The position numbers and the translations under genes were made by a program. Of a stretch of 64,000 bases of DNA, positions 59,571 to 64,000 are shown one piece after another; the first letter of the stretch is position 1; every line of letters begins with the position of its first letter. Below the pieces are notes generated by a model that did no database searches, was not told the origin of the DNA, and worked only from the letters and a program-made list of their open reading frames with translations. This stretch comes from Edaphochlamys debaryana (Eukaryota; Chlorophyta; Chlorophyceae; Chlamydomonadales): positions 1,054,001 to 1,118,000 of the forward strand of contig JAEHOE010000010.1 of the NCBI GenBank assembly GCA_016858145.1. Direction: 5' to 3'.

Positions 59571-62409
59571 CGGCTCGGTTCTCCAACGAGAGCGGAAGAG
59601 GCATAGATTCCTTGATATGACTGACTAATAAAAGGGCTGCCGCAACAGCGGCAGCAGCTCGCATTGTGCATTACTACCCATACCACTAGGGCTTCAAACA
59701 AGCCGGTCAGCACTCAAGTGCGCCAACGCATGTACGCTTACGTCACCTCATTCCAAGTGCACATGCATTGTATGGCAGGGCTGAGGGCTGTGACTGTCAG
59801 GTTCCTGAGTTCTCGTGAGATGCGGTGGCAAGCTTGGGGGCGGAAGGAGGGGATCATGGCATACTATGCTTGGTTCCTTGAAGGCTACAACAAGGGGAAT
59901 TGAAGAGCAGCTAATAAAGAGGAGACAGTGGATGGAGTTTAGTGGAAGTAGAAGTGAGGGCGCGCGGGGGCTGTGGGTTGTATTGAGCGGGCCTGAGGCC
60001 TAAATCTTCTTTGCGCATGCAGCCAGGGGGAGACGCACTTTCTCAGAGGATGTCCCTATGCCTATTGTCATTTGCATGGGTCCCGCCACGCACGTGCATT
60101 CGTTGTTTCGATCGACGTGATCCGCAGGCATGATCCGCAGGCGTCGAGGGAAGTGGGACTGAGGGGATAGATGGGGTTTTAAGGCAGCGTGCATGACAGG
60201 GACTGAGTCGAGTTGCCGGAGGTGCCATGCCCTGGCCCTTACTTGGATGGGCGCTTCTGCTGAGGGCTCTCCTTGTTGCCACATGAAATGGTCCAATCAA
60301 GTGTACCGGTACGCTGAGGTGACAAGAGGGGCTTGGGATGGAGGCACGCACAAGAAGGGCTGTCACCCCTGCCTGTGCCTGGTTGTCCCAGGGGATGGAC
60401 GTGGGGGAAGTAATAACGTAACTGTCAATGGCACTGTCCATTTGTGTAGATGTAACCATGGCCTACTGATGTTGGTTGAGGGAAGGCCCGCGGTGGGGTT
60501 GTTGACGTCTGAGGGTGCGACACACAAGAGGGTTCAGAGCAAATTGCCATGCAGTGCACGAGGGCACGGACACCTCTGGGCCCTCAGTCACACAATAGGT
60601 TGTGCTGGGGGTGTCTATCGTTTCTCTGTGCGTGCGGTCTGCGTGTTGCCGGGTGTGCCGCTGAGGTTGCTGTTGGGTACTGGGCTATTGGCGAGTATCA
60701 GGGGTGCGTGGCACGCGAGGCGCATGTGAGGCGCGCTCTCGCCCGGCGGAGTGGGTGGTGTACCACGCACCACGGTGTGAGTGTGTCATGGCTCATCAGG
60801 TTGGTCGACACCAGCGTTGCTATCTTCCCTGGGCCGAAGTGCGGGAGGTCCCGCACTCGGACCTCGGGTCCAAGCCCAAGAGTGCGAAAGCGGGCCGCAC
60901 TTCGTGGCCCTTGGCGGCCCAAAACGTGCGACCGCACTTGGCAAGCGCTTGCCGCCCAGAAGTGCGGGAGAGTGCGGTGGAGTGTAGCGGAGGGCGCGGC
61001 GTTCTGGAGGCCTGTTTCAAGCGGATGAGTCTGCCTGGCTCTCGCCCTAGTGCATGAGCTGATGTAGGCGGGCAACTGGGGGTCTTGAATTCCAGCAGCA
61101 ACCCCGTAGTGTATGCTGCAAGTGCATGTGATGCGGGCTGGACGGTGGGGGTGGGAAGGGGACTGCCTGCCCGGCTGGCCGCGCCCGTTCGGTGGGCCCC
61201 CCAGGGGTTGAGGGGCCCCCGCACCTGAGCCGCCAGAAGGCTCAAAAATGTGCCGGCGCGGGCCGCACTCGCAACCAAACTTTGCTACAAAAGTGCGGGA
61301 GCTTCCGCACATGAGGCTCTTTCCGTCACCGAAAGTGCGGGATGGCCTCACTCCCCCGCACTTCCGCACTAAGATAGCAACACTGCTCGACACTGATAGC
61401 GTGCTTTCGTGCTTTCGTAGTTCTCGTCCTCCAGCAGCTCGCCGTGTCATGCCACCGTCGTGGCCCGCCGGCTACCGTGTGCATGTCCGTACGTGCCGTG
61501 TGTGGTGGTGGGTGGTGGAGGAGGGGGGCTGCGGTGGAGGGCTGGAGGCTGACGTCCGCGCAATGAGTGGCAGCGGCTGGATGTATGGTGTGGAGTTGGG
61601 CTGGGTGCAAGGCGCACCACTGCATGCGCTAAAGTTTTTGCAGCCTAGCGTGTGTGAGTCGTCCCTGCGCCAGGAGCATGCAAACAGGAGATCTGGCCTT
61701 GGAATCGGTCTCTCCGGGACTTGTATCCGTGCGGTACTGTACGTAGGGGACGAGCCTCATTGCACGTGCGCTGGTGCTTGGGGTATGGGCCAAGGCGGCC
61801 CCAACCAAGGCGTGTCCTTTCCTAGGGGCTGGTGCGCTTCACGCCCAGCCCGCGAGTTGCGACAAAAGTGTTGCTCGGATCGACTCTATGGACCAGCGTG
61901 TGACTCACCTGCGTCGGACGCAAGTGTATATCTCTCCTTGTTCTTGGCTGGCATTGCATAGGTGCTGATCGACGGCCAAGCGGAGGTGTTGACGTGAGAA
62001 GATTAGGCTGCAACTCGTATATGACTGCCCGCTTGTTCTGGTGTCACCGCCACACACCGTTTGAGACGGTATGCCCAAGGAGGTAACATATGCCTAAAAT
62101 TTAATTCCACAGCGCTACCCACCCTTCGACGCGGACATGCCCACTCCTTGCAGCCTGCGCCATGCCAGACTCTCCCCTTCAGCCACTCCCCAACTGGTAT
62201 AGAGCTGCAGCGCTTCAGCGCAACTGCACAGCCCCAACCCTGTCCGCAGCACCTGTCCGCCCTCGCCGAGGGGTCGCCCCTGGACTCCCGCACCGCCAGA
62301 TCTTCCCCAATGCCGCTCAACCTTCTTATGCACCGGCCACTCTCCGCGCACCACCGTCAACCTCAGGAGCCTCGCCGCTCTTGGGTTTCCGTGTTTTGAA
62401 CCACCGGCA
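59571..62409. other. Intergenic with a MITE
   Basis: 3' UTR of the gene ending at 59567 on the left, 3' UTR of the minus-strand gene ending at 62410 on the right, and a hAT-type MITE at 60812-61385 between. The frames in this stretch have no recognisable content. Confidence 0.6.
60812..61385 (-). mobile_element. hAT-type MITE, copy B (574 bp)
   Basis: Reverse orientation relative to 8617-9158 and clearly similar along its length by eye. The right end is CAGTGTTGCTATCTT (as complement) and the left end is CAGCGTTGCTATCTT, one mismatch. Flanks GTCGACAC (60804-60811) and CTCGACAC (61386-61393) form an 8-bp target duplication with one change. Interior AGTGCGG motifs recur in both orientations. 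No coding capacity for a transposase. Confidence 0.9.
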
Positions 62410-64000
62410 TCATGACCGGCGGGAAGCAGCCGGCTGCGACAATGGTGGCACGGGTGGCAAGAGCGTCTCCGGCGCCAGCTCCAGCGCTTCCCTTATGACC
62501 TGCGCCGAACGTCGGGCCATCTCCTCTCGCAGCTTGCACAGGGCGGACCGCTTCGCAAAGAGGGCGGCGTCATCCATCGCCAGCACCTGCGCGGGCGGGG
62601 GTTGGGAGGGAGGTGAGTGAGCAAGGGCGGCTGGAGTCAGAAGAGCTGGATTCCTATGACTGAGACGACGACCGGTAGGGTGGCTGCCTATGACTGAGAG
62701 GCATCCCTTGAGGATTCCTGCTGGAGGGGCTCACCCGCACCATGACGTCCACCTCGCCCTCCCCTTCGCCCTGCAGGAACACGTGCTCATTCCTGAAACC
62801 AGGTAAGGCGGGGACCGAAACCGGGGGCAACGCCCGTCAACACTATCAACACGCCTGGGCACACACGTGGGCACGAGCCCTACGCCGCTGCGTGCCGTGG
62901 GTACAGCTGCGGTCCCATGCGGTAAGCCCGGGGGCCCAGGTGCAGTGGACCGCAGGCCCCACAGAAGCTGACGGCAGGGGCTCGGCCGTCAGGACACATG
63001 CCATGTTCAACGCCTTGCTCCGCGAGGACTGGGATCCCTGAGCGCGTGCATGCTTGTCGGCTCTAACGTGGGATGGTCCCACGCCACGCCACGCCCACCT
63101 GAGGAAGGTGTACACGTCCAGGATGGCCCGGCTGGCGATGATGGGCACACAGGCGGTGAGGGAGGCCAGCATGGTGGAGGAGATGCGGGAGGTGAGGTAC
63201 TGCGGGTTGGGGCCAGGCCGGAGGGCAAATGGGGATGCAGTGGTCACAGCATGGGCCTGCAACGACCGCCGTTGTGCGGGTTGTCGGTGCTGCAGGCGCC
63301 CTTGGCGGCGCTGCAGGCGTGTTCAGAGCATCAGAAGGCCGTACGACGAGCGGCTCTGGAGCCAGCGCAGGCGCAGCAAGTAAGCAATGCGAGCTGCTTT
63401 GGCCCTTGCGCGACCCACCTTGCCGTTCCCGAACGCAGGCACCAGCGCCCAGCTGCGGTGGATGGCGTTCCAAAACTTCTGGGGAGCGAGGAGGACAAAG
63501 GCGGAGAGCTAGTTGCCACACCCTTCCGCCCTGCTCCGGCTGCACCCGCGGCCCAAGCCTCGCCGGGAGCCAGGAGCCCACTGTGCCCCCGCCCATGCCC
63601 CCCCTAGCGCCGAACCCGTACCCAGCTCCAGCGGCTGCAACAACAAACCCACGCCCCGCCATGCCGCCCCTGGCCCACCGGGTACGGCAGGCCGCTGCGG
63701 AACTCCACCTGCTCGTCCAGATCCGGGGGCACGGCCAGCTGCTTGCGGAAGCCGCCGCTACCCAGCACCGTGACGCGCACGGCCCCGGCGCCGCGGTGCG
63801 CCCCCAGCTGCCCCCAGAGGCCCGTGTAGTCGCGGATGAGCCCCGTGGCGGTGGTGTTGCGCCACTGCCGCAGCGTGCCCTGGGGGACCAAGCGAGGGTG
63901 ACCGACACAGGCAGGCGCGGTGGGCTGAGGTGGTGGGTGATGTGGTGGCTGAGCGCAGGGCCCCTCCCGCAGCTGGCCATCCAGCTGTGCGCGGTGGTAG
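62410..64000 (-). CDS. 3' part of an unrecognised gene, cut by the window end
   Basis: Five minus-strand exons are well supported, in transcript order: 63679-63879, 63419-63478, 63099-63199, 62735-62792, 62410-62586 (stop TGA at 62410). They join in frame and give 198 residues. More coding sequence must lie beyond 63879; I could not place the exon near 63960-64000. Visible sequence: an Arg/Gly-rich soluble part (RQWRNTTATGLIRDYTG, then VRVTVLGSGGFRKQLAVP), a KFWNAIHRSWALVPAFGNGK exon, a hydrophobic helix (TMLASLTACVPIIASRAIL) that could be a membrane segment or amphipathic, an acidic GEGEGEVDVMV stretch, and a charged C-terminal helix (AKRSALCKLREEMARRSAQV). I do not recognise the family. Confidence 0.6.

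Overview
This is nuclear DNA of a volvocine green alga (Volvox/Gonium/Chlamydomonas group). It is very GC-rich. Genes carry many short exons joined by clear GT(or GC)...AG introns, with C-rich tracts before the acceptors. Several 3' ends have the TGTAA polyadenylation signal used by these algae. The most diagnostic genes are secreted gametolysin-like (peptidase M11) metalloproteinases with PPSPPP hydroxyproline-type tails and a Gln in place of the first zinc-ligand His. That state is known from the Volvox VMP proteinases. All gene models below were spliced by eye. Where I say the phase is checked, exon lengths and reading frame close from ATG to stop.

Layout. 1-3 kb: no gene recognised. 3.1-19.5 kb: three tandem VMP-like metalloproteinase genes on +, each with 11 exons. 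Copies 2 and 3 are almost identical over about 3.8 kb, but the copy 2 tail matches copy 1. A hAT-type MITE with an 8-bp target duplication sits between copies 1 and 2, and a second copy lies at 60.8 kb. 19.5-22.3 kb: intergenic, with a 23-bp minisatellite of 16 units. 22.3-29.4 kb (-): a 19-exon CorA-like metal ion transporter. 29.9-31.6 kb (+): RNA polymerase III subunit RPC9, transcribed divergently from the CorA-like gene. 32.4-35.9 kb (+): secreted endo-beta-1,4-mannanase (GH5). 37.7-44.9 kb (+): an N-myristoylatable, EF-hand (CDPK-like) protein kinase with a non-RD catalytic loop and a long tail. 47.1-53.4 kb (-): secreted SGNH/GDSL hydrolase in 19 exons. 53.4-57.4 kb: no confident gene. 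57.4-59.6 kb (+): a low-complexity protein of unknown function. 62.4-64.0 kb (-): the 3' part of an unrecognised gene that runs off the window.

How they work together. There is no operon-like organisation. Three of the gene types (metalloproteinases, mannanase, SGNH hydrolase) encode predicted secreted enzymes that could act on extracellular matrix or polysaccharide, which suits a volvocine alga. The remaining genes (CorA-like, RPC9, kinase) look like unrelated housekeeping or signalling genes. No tRNA, rRNA, CRISPR array or viral gene was seen.
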